A stretch of DNA of 6,575 nucleotides from Bacillota bacterium (GCA_030831415.1 JAURLC010000068.1:1-6575); one strand, 5' to 3'; positions 1 through 6,575 are shown, counted from the stretch's first letter. Program-made: numbers and translations. The notes: a model not told the origin generated them from the letters alone.

Positions 1-1
1 C

Positions 2-1018
2 AAATCGAAACAAAAATTAGAGGGTAGTGACATTCGCGAAGGATTAACCACCATAATTAGTCTTCGCATTCCCGAAGGCAAATTAGAATTTGAAGGACAA
101 ACCAAAGGTAAACTTGGAACCCCTGATGCGTTATCTGCAGTTCAAAACATGATTTATGCGCAGTTAAGTTATTACTTGGCAGAAAACAAAGAGTTTGCCG
201 TCTCGTTAATTAAAAAATGTTTCGATGCCGCGTCCGCACGGGTCGCCGCAAGAAAAGCAAAAGAAGAAGCACGTGGGAATAAAAAATTACGACAAGAAAT
301 GATTCTTTCTGATAAATTAACCCCTGCTCAAAGCAAAGACTATGCCAACAATGAGCTGTTTATTGTTGAAGGTGATTCGGCAGGAGGGACAGCGAAAAAT
401 GGACGAGATCGCGTCCATCAAGCGATTTTACCATTGCGTGGTAAACCGTTAAACACCGACAGTATTACCATGGATCAAATGTTAAAAAATACAGAATTCG
501 CAACTTTGATACACGCGATTGGCGCAGGTGTAGGACCAAGTTTTGATCTTGAAGATTCTAAATATGGAAAAATTATTATCATGACGGATGCAGATACGGA
601 TGGTGCCCACATTCAAACGCTACTTTTAACGTTTTTTTATCACCATATGCGTCCGCTTATTCATGCAGGAAAAATCTTTATTGCCATTCCACCTTTGTAC
701 CGAGTGCTAAATGAGAAAACGTTAAAATTCGCGTATGCGTGGAATGATGAGCAACTGGATATCGCCAAAAAGAAAATTGGGTCGCCATATCGTATTTCTC
801 GTTATAAAGGGTTAGGTGAAATGAATGCATCTCAACTCAAAGAAACGACGATGGACCCTACTACGCGAACGCTTATTCAAGTCAACATTGAAGATCCTCT
901 TACCGTGGAACGTCGCGTCACGGTTTTAATGGGTAAAGATACGACCATTCGTCGAAAATGGGTCGAGGAAAATGTCGATTTTTCTTTGGATTCAGCCCTT
1001 GAGAAAGTAGCAAGTTAA
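2..1018 (+). CDS. parE: DNA topoisomerase IV subunit B (ParE), 3' part
   Basis: This is the ATPase/TOPRIM subunit of topoisomerase IV, which with ParC unlinks replicated chromosomes using ATP. The frame is open from position 2, so the gene starts upstream; 338 residues are visible and about 300 (the GHKL ATPase domain) are missing compared with the usual ~650. The Met at 149 is internal, because clear ParE sequence precedes it (LEGSDIREGL, FEGQTKGKLGTPDA). Visible landmarks are the TOPRIM glutamate motif EGDSAGG (368-388), PLRGK (about 428-442), the metal-binding DADTDG (587-604) and RYKGLGEMN (from 800). DADTDGAHIQ and the lack of a large TOPRIM insertion favour ParE over GyrB (which usually has DADVDGAHI), as does the parC gene one base downstream. 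All catalytic motifs look intact. Confidence 0.95.
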   Translation, partial: KSKQKLEGSDIREGLTTIISLRIPEGKLEFEGQTKGKLGTPDALSAVQNMIYAQLSYYLAENKEFAVSLIKKCFDAASARVAARKAKEEARGNKKLRQEMILSDKLTPAQSKDYANNELFIVEGDSAGGTAKNGRDRVHQAILPLRGKPLNTDSITMDQMLKNTEFATLIHAIGAGVGPSFDLEDSKYGKIIIMTDADTDGAHIQTLLLTFFYHHMRPLIHAGKIFIAIPPLYRVLNEKTLKFAYAWNDEQLDIAKKKIGSPYRISRYKGLGEMNASQLKETTMDPTTRTLIQVNIEDPLTVERRVTVLMGKDTTIRRKWVEENVDFSLDSALEKVAS

Positions 1019-1019
1019 T

Positions 1020-3584
1020 ATGGCAAAAAAACGAGAAGTTAAACCAATCATCGTCGAACATATTCAACAAGCAACCCTAGAAGATATCATGGGGGAACGA
1101 TATGCGACGTATGCCAAATATGTCATTCAAGATCGCGCCATCCCCGATATTCGTGATGGATTAAAACCGGTCCAACGTCGCATTATTTATGCGATGCATC
1201 ATGCGGGCAATACGTTTTATAAGCCATATCGAAAATGTGCAACCTCGGTAGGAGACGTGATGGGGAAATATCACCCTCACGGGGATGCCTCCATTTATGA
1301 TGCCCTCGTGCATATGTCTCAACCGTGGAAGTTTCGTATTCCATTAATTGATTTTCAAGGTAACAATGGATCGATTGATGGTGACAATGCTGCCGCTCAT
1401 CGTTATACCGAATCGCGCTTAGCCCACATTAGTGAGTTACTCGTTCAAGATATTGAAAAAAATACGGTTGATATGCAACTCACCTTTGATGATTCTCAAA
1501 AAGAACCAGTGGTCTTACCGGCGCGTTTTCCGAATTTACTTTTAAATGGTACTCAAGGCATTGCCGTCGCGATGGCCACCAACATTCCGCCTCACAACTT
1601 AAGTGAACTCATAGAGGCGACGATTTTTCGCATCACCCACAAACGATCCTCGTTAGAAGATTTACTGACGATTGTTCAAGGTCCTGATTTTCCTACCGGT
1701 GGATTGATGTATCAAACCGATCAACTTCAATCGATGTATACCTCTGGTCATGGTCGGGTCGAAATTCTTTCGAAAGTCGAAACCGTCGTCACCAAAGATT
1801 CACATCAACTCATCATTACCGAAATTCCGTATGGAGTCGTGAAATCCTCGCTTGTCAAAGCGATGGATGAAATACGATTTAAGAAAATTATCGATGGGAT
1901 TATCGAAGTGCGGGATGAATCTGATCATCAAGGTTTACGGATTGCCATCGATTTGAAAAAGGATGCACAAGCAGATAAGATATTGGCTTATTTATATGCC
2001 AAAACGGATTTGAAATCATCGTTTTCTGCCAACATGGTCGCAATTAATAAAGGACATCCAACCACGTTTGGCCTTGTTGAATACATTGACGCATACATCG
2101 ATCATCAAGTGGATGTCATCACACGCGTCTCACAATTTAATTTACATAAAGCTACGGCTCGTTTAGAAATCGTCGAAGGATTAATTCGTGCGATTTCCAT
2201 GTTAGATGATGTGGTTAAAACCATTCGAGCAAGTGTTAATAAACAAGACGCGATGGCTAATTTAGAAAAAGCGTATGGTTTTTCTTCTGTCCAGGCCGAT
2301 GCCATTGTCAGTTTGCAACTTTATAAGTTAACGAACACGGATATTACTCTGCTTGAAGAAGAAAAACAAGAATTGACAAAGACAATCCAAGATTTAGAAG
2401 GCATTTTATCCGATCATGATAAACTCGACCGTCGATTGATCGCCGATTTAAAAGCGATTAACAAACAATTTGGAACACCACGAAAAACGCAGCTTATTCA
2501 ACCCCCTGAATCGACGATTCAACTTGATAAACGTGATTTAATTGCCAAAGAAGATGTGATGATTGCCATGACCCAAGATGGGTATATGAAACGTTCCTCG
2601 ATGAAAAGTTATCGAAGTAGTGGAGACAACGCCTATCCTGGAATGAAACCGGGAGATTCGCTTATTGCAATTGTACAAGCAACGACGTTGGATACCGTGT
2701 TAGCATTTACGGATAAAGGGCAATACTTGTATATCCCTGTTTATGATTTGCCGGATACAAAATGGAAAGATGAAGGTATTCACATTAATACGAAAATTAC
2801 CTTACCAAGTGATGATCATCTTATCGCTGCAATGATCGTGGAGTCTTTTGAACTCGATGCGCGGATCGTTTTATTGTCCAAGCGTGGTCAAATTAAAAAG
2901 AGTCGATTGGTGGATTTTAATGTTGCCCGTAATTCTAAACCCGTCATGTGCATGCGCTTAAGCGATGATGATGCGTTAGTGGGAGTGGCGATTACCAATG
3001 GTCGTCAGGATATTGTTGCCATTAGTGAAAAAGGAAAAGCAACGCGCTTCTCTGAAAAAGAACTGTCTAGCATTGGGGTGAAAGCAAGTGGGGTAAAATC
3101 CATGCAATCGTTATCAGAGGATGACGCGATGATCTCCTTATTTACGGTTGATCAAGACGAACGGCAAAAACGTATGCTTGTGACCAAAGAAGGTCATGTC
3201 CGCCTTTTTGATGTGGATTATATTAACGCAACCCACCGTTTAGGAAAAGTTCAATACGTTTTCCAAAGTTTCAAATCAGAACCGCACACCCTTTGCTTTA
3301 CTACGCTCGTCGATAAGCAAAAAGATGTGTGGATGCTCGATGCCTTAACAAGTGATCTTCAAATCATTCATTATCAAAGTGATGATTTTGCTCCGACCCC
3401 TATTGATAAATATGCAAAGAAAAATTTGCCCTTGAAAAAAGACCAATGGATTCGAGCGGTATTCCCTTCTCTGACCGCAACCATTCCTGCGTCATTACCC
3501 ACATATCAAGAAGTAGAGGTTGCTCCAGAAGAACACCCTATTGTGGAACAATTATCCATCTTTGATGATACCTCTGACGAATGA
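1020..3584 (+). CDS. parC: DNA topoisomerase IV subunit A (ParC)
   Basis: ParC is the DNA cleavage/rejoining subunit of topoisomerase IV and acts as ParC2ParE2 on catenated or positively supercoiled DNA. The 854-residue protein is slightly longer than typical Gram-positive ParC (about 800-820). The winged-helix/tower core (about 20-500) carries IQDRAIPDIRDGLKPVQRR (37-54), the quinolone-region motif YHPHGDASIYD (84-94), and catalytic Arg128-Tyr129 in AAHRYTE. A coiled-coil arm lies at about 365-485. The C-terminal beta-pinwheel (about 505-820) lacks the QRRGGKG GyrA box and contains ParC-like YLYIPVYDLPDTKWKD, so GyrA is unlikely. The tail (828-854) is acidic and ends with QLSIFDD, resembling a sliding-clamp-binding peptide. 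The start is one base after the parE stop; only a weak purine run (1001-1007) lies upstream, so translation is probably coupled. The quinolone-region serine is replaced by Ala90. Confidence 0.96.
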   Translation: MAKKREVKPIIVEHIQQATLEDIMGERYATYAKYVIQDRAIPDIRDGLKPVQRRIIYAMHHAGNTFYKPYRKCATSVGDVMGKYHPHGDASIYDALVHMSQPWKFRIPLIDFQGNNGSIDGDNAAAHRYTESRLAHISELLVQDIEKNTVDMQLTFDDSQKEPVVLPARFPNLLLNGTQGIAVAMATNIPPHNLSELIEATIFRITHKRSSLEDLLTIVQGPDFPTGGLMYQTDQLQSMYTSGHGRVEILSKVETVVTKDSHQLIITEIPYGVVKSSLVKAMDEIRFKKIIDGIIEVRDESDHQGLRIAIDLKKDAQADKILAYLYAKTDLKSSFSANMVAINKGHPTTFGLVEYIDAYIDHQVDVITRVSQFNLHKATARLEIVEGLIRAISMLDDVVKTIRASVNKQDAMANLEKAYGFSSVQADAIVSLQLYKLTNTDITLLEEEKQELTKTIQDLEGILSDHDKLDRRLIADLKAINKQFGTPRKTQLIQPPESTIQLDKRDLIAKEDVMIAMTQDGYMKRSSMKSYRSSGDNAYPGMKPGDSLIAIVQATTLDTVLAFTDKGQYLYIPVYDLPDTKWKDEGIHINTKITLPSDDHLIAAMIVESFELDARIVLLSKRGQIKKSRLVDFNVARNSKPVMCMRLSDDDALVGVAITNGRQDIVAISEKGKATRFSEKELSSIGVKASGVKSMQSLSEDDAMISLFTVDQDERQKRMLVTKEGHVRLFDVDYINATHRLGKVQYVFQSFKSEPHTLCFTTLVDKQKDVWMLDALTSDLQIIHYQSDDFAPTPIDKYAKKNLPLKKDQWIRAVFPSLTATIPASLPTYQEVEVAPEEHPIVEQLSIFDDTSDE
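3549..3563 (+). other. Possible DnaN-clamp-binding peptide in ParC tail (QLSIF)
   Basis: Residues 844-848 of ParC read QLSIF and are followed by acidic residues to the C-terminus. This fits the known pentapeptide consensus QL(S/D)LF used by many bacterial proteins to bind the beta sliding clamp. It sits in a tail of Pro, Glu and Asp beyond the folded pinwheel, which suits a linear docking motif. The match is seen in the sequence; the function is inferred, since a five-residue match can occur by chance. Confidence 0.4.
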
Positions 3585-4117
3585 AGTGTATAACAAACCG
3601 ATTTGCTCCTACTTTTTACGAAAAAAACTTATTTTCGATTGCCTTACCCCGCCTTTATCAATTAGGGTATCGCTATCTATTTATTGATCTCGATAATACG
3701 TTAGCTGCCTATTATGAAATGGAACCTTCTGCCTTAACACAGTCATTTTTACAAGCATGTGACCATGCTGGACTGATGGTTACCATTACTTCCAATAACA
3801 AAGACCAACGAGTGGCTCCATTTGCCAAAGCATGTGGCGTGCCTTATCTTGCTAATTTAGGGAAACCTTTTTCACGTCAAATCCTTAAATTTTGTGAAGA
3901 AAAAGCGTATGCTAAAGATAAGGTTATGGTCATTGGAGATCAATTGTTAACAGATGTCTGGTTTGCGAATCGGTTAGGTTTTTCTTCCATCTTTGTAGAA
4001 AAACTCGTCAAGGTTGATCATTGGCCAACCCGTATCAATCGATGGTTTGAACACCCCATCAAACGTTATTTGTCTCAAAAAAGGTTATTAAAACCTGTGG
4101 AGGACCATCATGAGTAA
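3581..4117 (+). CDS. yqeG: YqeG family HAD-IIIA phosphatase
   Basis: This 178-residue protein is a compact haloacid-dehalogenase phosphatase with no large cap domain, of normal length for YqeG (B. subtilis about 170). Motif I is DLDNT (36-40; nucleophile Asp36, acid/base Asp38), motif II is ITSNN (69-73), motif III is the Lys of LGKP (Lys95), and motif IV is IGDQLLTD (118-125, Asp120 and Asp125). The IGDQLLTDV signature is diagnostic of YqeG. Eukaryotic and plastid relatives (Gep4, PGPP1) dephosphorylate phosphatidylglycerophosphate, so a role in phosphatidylglycerol synthesis is plausible, but the substrate of bacterial YqeG is not fixed by sequence. No signal peptide or membrane segment is seen. 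Its ATG overlaps the parC stop by four bases (ATGA) with no evident ribosome binding site, which suggests coupled translation. As in Bacillus it directly precedes yqeH. Confidence 0.93.
   Translation: MKCITNRFAPTFYEKNLFSIALPRLYQLGYRYLFIDLDNTLAAYYEMEPSALTQSFLQACDHAGLMVTITSNNKDQRVAPFAKACGVPYLANLGKPFSRQILKFCEEKAYAKDKVMVIGDQLLTDVWFANRLGFSSIFVEKLVKVDHWPTRINRWFEHPIKRYLSQKRLLKPVEDHHE
4099..4103 (+). promoter_or_regulatory. Shine-Dalgarno site of yqeH
   Basis: GGAGG lies six bases before the yqeH ATG at 4110, inside the end of yqeG. It is the only strong ribosome binding site at any internal start in this window and supports the chosen yqeH start despite the eight-base overlap with yqeG. Confidence 0.8.
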
Positions 4118-5246
4118 TTTAAAAATGATTCGTCGCTGTCCGGGTTGTGGGTTGATTTTACAATCCATTGATGATCAATTACCTGGATTTGTTCCCCCAA
4201 AACATGTCGAACGTCACGAAGTCGTCTTATGCCAACGTTGTTTTAAATTACAACATTATGGTGAGGATATCGCACCCAAAGAATCGTTTAATGTCGATGA
4301 ATTTGTCACGATTCTTCGCAAAGCAAAACATCAAAATGCCATTATTATCTGGGTACTCGATTTACTTCACTTTGAAACCACATTAAGTAAAACCTTAATT
4401 CAAGAATTATCGGGAAGTGAAACGTATGTATTTGCCACCAAACGTGACTTATTACCGAAATCCATCAACCAAGAAAAGCTTAAACAATATTTATCACGAT
4501 TTCTTCGTGACCATCAATTTGTATTTTCGGATATTTTAATTGTTTCCACCAAAGCGAAAGAAAGTTTATTACCCCTTCAAACGCTCATTGAACAATCCGG
4601 AGGAAAACGACCCATTTATTTATTTGGTGCGACAAGTTCAGGGAAATCTTCTCTAGTCAACGCGTATTTAAAGCAATACACCAACGGAACGTATCGTATG
4701 ATTACAACCTCTGCCTTTCCTGGTACGACGTTGCGTGTCATCGAAATTCCTTTAACGCACGAACAATCAATTTATGACACACCTGGATATATCGCTGATC
4801 ATTCTCTGCTTGCACTCGTAGAGAAAGAAACGATCAAAGGTATGACTGCAAAAGTAGAGATTAAACCGAAGCATTATCGTCTGGGAGCGAAAGATTCCTT
4901 AAGTATTGGTGGACTCGCCCGACTCGATGTTTTAAATGGGCCCAAAGTGATGACAAGTTATTATTTTGCCAATCAAGTTGTTTTCCATAAACAAACTCTT
5001 GCGAAGGCAGATAGTAGTTTCTTCCATATGGTGGAAAAGAAAGCATTATTTCCAACATCGAAAAAGTTTGGAAAACCTGAGTCGTTTGTGCCTTTTGAAC
5101 TCACATTACCTTCCTCTGGACGCCAAGATATTGCGCTAGCGGGTTATGGTTGGATTTCCCTTCCTTGTGCGGATCAAACGATTCGTTTGATGGTGCCAAA
5201 AGGTATGTTAGTGTTACCGATCCCGAGTAAACTCTCCCATGAATAA
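4110..5246 (+). CDS. yqeH: Circularly permuted GTPase YqeH (30S ribosome biogenesis)
   Basis: YqeH is a GTPase needed for 30S subunit and 16S rRNA maturation in B. subtilis; plant NOA1/RIF1 are relatives. At 378 residues it is close to the usual ~366. A zinc finger leads (Cys10, Cys13, Cys41, Cys44). The GTPase motifs then run in the permuted order: G4 as TKRD (110-113, in place of NKxD), G5 near STKA (146-149), the G1 P-loop GATSSGKS (173-180), G2 at PGTT (204-207) and G3 DTPG (223-226). The C-terminal region (about 250-378) matches the YqeH RNA/peptide-recognition domain in general character. The start is fixed by GGAGG six bases upstream. It overlaps yqeG by eight bases and yhbY by eight. 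All nucleotide-binding residues appear intact apart from the Asn-to-Thr change in G4, which is tolerated in some GTPases. Confidence 0.95.
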   Translation: MSNLKMIRRCPGCGLILQSIDDQLPGFVPPKHVERHEVVLCQRCFKLQHYGEDIAPKESFNVDEFVTILRKAKHQNAIIIWVLDLLHFETTLSKTLIQELSGSETYVFATKRDLLPKSINQEKLKQYLSRFLRDHQFVFSDILIVSTKAKESLLPLQTLIEQSGGKRPIYLFGATSSGKSSLVNAYLKQYTNGTYRMITTSAFPGTTLRVIEIPLTHEQSIYDTPGYIADHSLLALVEKETIKGMTAKVEIKPKHYRLGAKDSLSIGGLARLDVLNGPKVMTSYYFANQVVFHKQTLAKADSSFFHMVEKKALFPTSKKFGKPESFVPFELTLPSSGRQDIALAGYGWISLPCADQTIRLMVPKGMLVLPIPSKLSHE

Positions 5247-5523
5247 ACACCTTCAACGTCACTTAAAACGTGTCGCGCAAACCTTACCTGCTAAATATCA
5301 AATTGGGAAGGCCGATTTCAGTGAACAAAATCTAAACTTGTTAGATAAAGCCTTAACCGCTCATGAACTCATTAAAATTACAATTCATGAATCGATTTGG
5401 CCAACGTTTCAGCATCGTATGGACGAACTTTGCAGTCAATTAAAAGCCTCTTGTGTTCAAGTGATTGGACATAAGATGATTTTATATCGAGAAAACCCTT
5501 TGAAAAGACAGTTTGTGAAATGA
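5239..5523 (+). CDS. yhbY: YhbY/YqeI CRM-domain ribosome assembly RNA-binding protein
   Basis: This is a single CRM (chloroplast RNA splicing and ribosome maturation) domain of 94 residues, normal length for YhbY/YqeI, small proteins that associate with pre-ribosomal particles (E. coli YhbY is linked to pre-50S). The basic N-terminal helix (HLQRHLKRVAQTL), the HELIKI strand (42-47) and the C-terminal CVQVIGHKMILYRENP (72-87) match the family. The GxxG loop, GKGG in B. subtilis, reads GKAD here (23-26), so its second glycine is lost. The gene overlaps the yqeH stop by eight bases and has no clear ribosome binding site, so it is probably translated by coupling. In B. subtilis aroD lies between yqeH and this gene; here it is absent. 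Confidence 0.9.
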   Translation: MNKHLQRHLKRVAQTLPAKYQIGKADFSEQNLNLLDKALTAHELIKITIHESIWPTFQHRMDELCSQLKASCVQVIGHKMILYRENPLKRQFVK

Positions 5524-6575
5524 AAATACTTTTATATGGTTCCGCCTTTGATCCCATTCATGATGGGCATCTATCGATGTTAGAACATGCTCAAAGCGAA
5601 CTTGAAATCGATGACGTTATTTTACTTCCGACAAAAAATCCTCGATGGAAATCAACTTCGACACCCGTTGGGCATCGTTTAGCGATGGTTGAATGCGCGA
5701 TTCAAGGAAAGAAGAACTGGACCCTCTCTCGTTGGGAAATTGACTCCCCTTCGTTTATTCAGTTTTCAATTGATACCATTCGATATTACAAAGAACGCTA
5801 CCCCAACGATACGTTATATTATTTAATCGGCGCGGATCAAGTCGAGCAGTTTCATCGTTGGAAAGAAGCCGAGACAATCGCTCAACTCGTCACACTCGTT
5901 GCTTATCCTCGTCCCTTAAGTAATTTACAACATGCGAACTACGACGTGTTTTCTATTCAACGTTTGCACGGTCCAATGCTCGATGCTGCTTCCCGATTTA
6001 TCCGTGATTTAAAACAGTTGCAAACCCCTTTATCGGTCATTGAATACATCCTCGAACACGATTTATATTTTACCAAAACGTTAAAAGCCTATTATTCAGA
6101 AAAACGATTTGCTCATGTCCTCTCCACGGCTCGGGTAGCTTACCGCATCGCCCAGGCAAACAATTTACGGCCTGATTTAGCGTTTCAAGCAGCCATCCTT
6201 CATGATATGGCAAAAGATGTTGACGATGAGGTAGCATTATCCTTAATTGAGCAATATGAAACTGATCCTGGTCCATTTGACCCTTATGTCCTTCATCAAT
6301 ATGCGGGGGCAATACTTGCTCGAAATGAATTTCATATTGAAGAACCATCAGTCCTTGAAGCCATTCGTTACCACACCACAGGAAAAGCAGCCATGGGCCC
6401 CTTAGCCCAAATTGTATACGCATCCGATAAAATTGAGCCTTTACGCGGATATAATAGTCAATCGCTCATTGATGCCTGTATAGCCAATATCGAAACAGGC
6501 TTCAAACAAGTTCTTAAAGAAAACATTCGCTTTGTGAAACAGAAAGACTATAAAATGAATCATCCACTTGTTCAA
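5520..6575 (+). CDS. nadD: NadD-YqeK fusion: NaMN adenylyltransferase plus HD-domain Ap4A hydrolase, 3' end cut
   Basis: One open frame of 352 codons runs off the window end with no stop. Residues 1-184 are NadD, which makes deamido-NAD from nicotinate mononucleotide and ATP: GSAFDPIHDGHL (7-18) holds the HxGH nucleotidyltransferase motif (His14, His17), IGAD is at 103-106, Trp at 114 and Arg-Pro at 131-132. Residues about 190-352 are YqeK, an HD-superfamily symmetrical Ap4A hydrolase: RFAHV (His199), LHDMAKD (His228-Asp229), His259, IRYHTTG (His285) and Asp303 form the expected metal-ligand series. Only about 10-20 residues of YqeK should be missing. The linker is almost nil (185-192). NadD has several altered motifs, including AASRFIR (156-162) where ISSTxIR is usual. 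The ATG overlaps the yhbY stop by four bases. These are separate neighbouring genes in B. subtilis; similar fusions are known to me from Mollicutes. Confidence 0.92.
   Translation, partial: MKILLYGSAFDPIHDGHLSMLEHAQSELEIDDVILLPTKNPRWKSTSTPVGHRLAMVECAIQGKKNWTLSRWEIDSPSFIQFSIDTIRYYKERYPNDTLYYLIGADQVEQFHRWKEAETIAQLVTLVAYPRPLSNLQHANYDVFSIQRLHGPMLDAASRFIRDLKQLQTPLSVIEYILEHDLYFTKTLKAYYSEKRFAHVLSTARVAYRIAQANNLRPDLAFQAAILHDMAKDVDDEVALSLIEQYETDPGPFDPYVLHQYAGAILARNEFHIEEPSVLEAIRYHTTGKAAMGPLAQIVYASDKIEPLRGYNSQSLIDACIANIETGFKQVLKENIRFVKQKDYKMNHPLVQ

Noticed and set aside
149..1018. Start of parE at the ATG at 149
   Set aside because: The frame is open back to position 2 and encodes conserved ParE sequence (LEGSDIREGL, FEGQTKGKLG), so this Met is internal and the gene is cut by the window edge.
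2105..2305. Open frame of 66 codons on the - strand
   Set aside because: It lies wholly inside conserved parC, has no recognisable family features and looks like a chance antisense frame.
1020..3584. GyrA instead of ParC
   Set aside because: No QRRGGKG GyrA box is present in the C-terminal domain, the YLYxPVxxLPDxxWKD segment is ParC-like, and the partner upstream is ParE-like (DADTDG).
4168..4386. Open frame of 72 codons on the + strand
   Set aside because: It lies out of frame inside yqeH across its zinc-finger and G4-preceding region, with no family resemblance.
4861..5058. Open frame of 65 codons on the - strand
   Set aside because: It is antisense to the conserved C-terminal part of yqeH, with no support as a gene.
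6070..6423. Open frame of 117 codons on the - strand
   Set aside because: It is antisense to the YqeK domain, whose HD-family metal ligands are clear in the + frame; the Trp/His/Gln-rich translation resembles no known protein.
1..6575. A new defence, mobile or CRISPR-type system
   Set aside because: Every base belongs to recognised housekeeping genes in one operon; no direct or inverted repeats, transposase, integrase, spacer array or non-coding gap could be seen.
5520..6575. Mollicute genetic code (UGA as Trp)
   Set aside because: Trp codons in the frames read are TGG, and TGA ends parC and yhbY exactly where the families end, so the standard code applies.

Overview
The window is wholly coding on the + strand. 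It holds six consecutive genes, the first and last cut by the window edges: parE (3' half), parC, yqeG, yqeH, yhbY/yqeI, and a single reading frame that joins nadD to yqeK. Genes are separated by one base or overlap by 4 or 8 bases. No intergenic space, promoter, terminator, RNA gene, mobile element, CRISPR array or repeat could be supported.

Organism: protein signatures and gene order point to the Firmicutes/Mollicutes side of the bacteria. ParE and ParC look like Gram-positive topoisomerase IV subunits, and yqeG-yqeH-yqeI-nadD-yqeK follows the Bacillus subtilis order, except that the shikimate dehydrogenase gene found between yqeH and yqeI in B. subtilis is missing. TGA is used as a stop (parC, yhbY) and Trp is TGG, so the code is standard rather than that of Mycoplasma/Spiroplasma. 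GC is roughly 40% from sampling a few lines. The NadD-YqeK fusion is, from memory, a Mollicutes-type arrangement. A deep-branching Mollicutes/Erysipelotrichia-like or other early Bacilli lineage is a reasonable inference, not a proof.

Layout: positions 2-1018 encode the TOPRIM and C-terminal part of ParE. Positions 1020-3584 encode full-length ParC. Together these form topoisomerase IV, which decatenates daughter chromosomes. Then come a HAD phosphatase (yqeG, 3581-4117), a circularly permuted GTPase for 30S ribosome maturation (yqeH, 4110-5246), a CRM-domain RNA-binding protein linked to ribosome assembly (yhbY, 5239-5523), and the NAD-biosynthesis/Ap4A-hydrolase fusion (5520 to the window end). 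The layout suggests one polycistronic, translationally coupled unit that ties chromosome segregation to ribosome assembly and nucleotide cofactor metabolism.

This is core housekeeping DNA and I see no new defence or mobile system. The points most worth a second look are a DnaN-clamp-binding-like peptide (QLSIF) in the ParC C-terminal tail, the NadD-YqeK fusion with altered NadD active-site motifs, a natural Ala at the main quinolone-resistance position of ParC, and the joining of parEC to the yqeG-yqeK cluster.
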